A stretch of DNA of 6,435 bases from contig JAGYOT010000114.1 of the NCBI GenBank assembly GCA_018399455.1, forward strand, positions 1 through 6,435, in the 5' to 3' direction. The DNA comes from Desulfobacterales bacterium (GTDB taxonomy: Bacteria > Desulfobacterota > Desulfobacteria > Desulfobacterales > Desulfosalsimonadaceae). This document shows, in pieces, positions 6,364 through 6,435 of this stretch. Under the pieces are notes generated by a model that was not told where the DNA came from, did not search any database, and saw only the letters and a list, made by a program, of their open reading frames with translations. Every line of letters begins with the position of its first letter. Position 1 is the first letter of the stretch. The translations under genes were made by a program, and so were the position numbers.

Positions 6364-6435
6364 TTTTCGTCTCCCTGATGACCCTCTTCATTTAGAGGAT
6401 AAATCACCCGGATGTCATTCTCAAGGAGCCCCTCT
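6360..6435 (-). CDS. C-terminal end of an upstream gene, possibly the partner histidine kinase
   Basis: Only 24 codons plus TGA are inside the window; of the three minus-strand frames this is the only one open to the edge. The end reads NDIRVIYPLNEEGHQGDEK. The alternating hydrophobic strand followed by Pro-Leu resembles the last strand of a histidine kinase ATPase domain (F-x-I-x-L-P-L type). The stop overlaps the response regulator start as ATGA, the usual arrangement for a cognate kinase-regulator pair. Too little sequence is present to prove the family. The operon therefore begins to the right of the window. Confidence 0.55.
   Translation of the reverse strand, partial: EGLLENDIRVIYPLNEEGHQGDEK
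6371..6375 (-). promoter_or_regulatory. Ribosome binding site of the response regulator
   Basis: GGGAG on the minus strand, seven bases before ATG 6363, inside the coding end of the upstream gene. It supports the ATG that overlaps the upstream stop. Confidence 0.65.

Overview
The window reads as one continuous stretch of a minus-strand operon from a Gram-negative bacterium that makes gas vesicles. The combination of a sigma-54-dependent NtrC-type response regulator, PAS-containing sensors, GvpF/L and GvpH-type gas vesicle proteins and a CDC48-type AAA+ ATPase suggests a deltaproteobacterial (Desulfobacterota-like) host. That placement is an inference from gene content only.

In transcription order (high to low coordinates) the layout is: the last codons of an upstream gene, possibly a histidine kinase (6360-6435); a complete REC-AAA+-Fis sigma-54 response regulator (4942-6363); a GvpH-like Hsp20 chaperone (4446-4949); a short structured gap with inverted repeats (4381-4445); a two-ring-domain CDC48-family ATPase (2233-4380); two different GvpF/L gas vesicle proteins (1393-2199 and 533-1396); and the N-terminal part of a PAS-domain sensor that runs off the left edge (1-585). 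Junctions are very tight: ATGA 4-nt overlaps at 6360-6363 and 1393-1396, an 8-nt overlap at 4942-4949, gaps of 33 and 65 nt, and an unusual 53-65 nt overlap at the last junction. Strong Shine-Dalgarno sequences lie inside the preceding genes, so translational coupling is likely. I see no promoter, terminator, RNA gene, CRISPR array or mobile element, and no plus-strand gene.

Functionally, the chaperone, the CDC48-type unfoldase and the two GvpF/L proteins look like an assembly or quality-control module for gas vesicles. The response regulator and the sensor-like genes at both ends suggest that the same transcription unit carries the signalling that controls it. The major shell protein GvpA and the usual GvpN ATPase are not in the window. 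The most interesting points are the CDC48-type ATPase sitting between GvpH and GvpF/L, the embedding of two-component signalling in the gas vesicle operon, and the long two-frame overlap between the last GvpF/L gene and the PAS gene.
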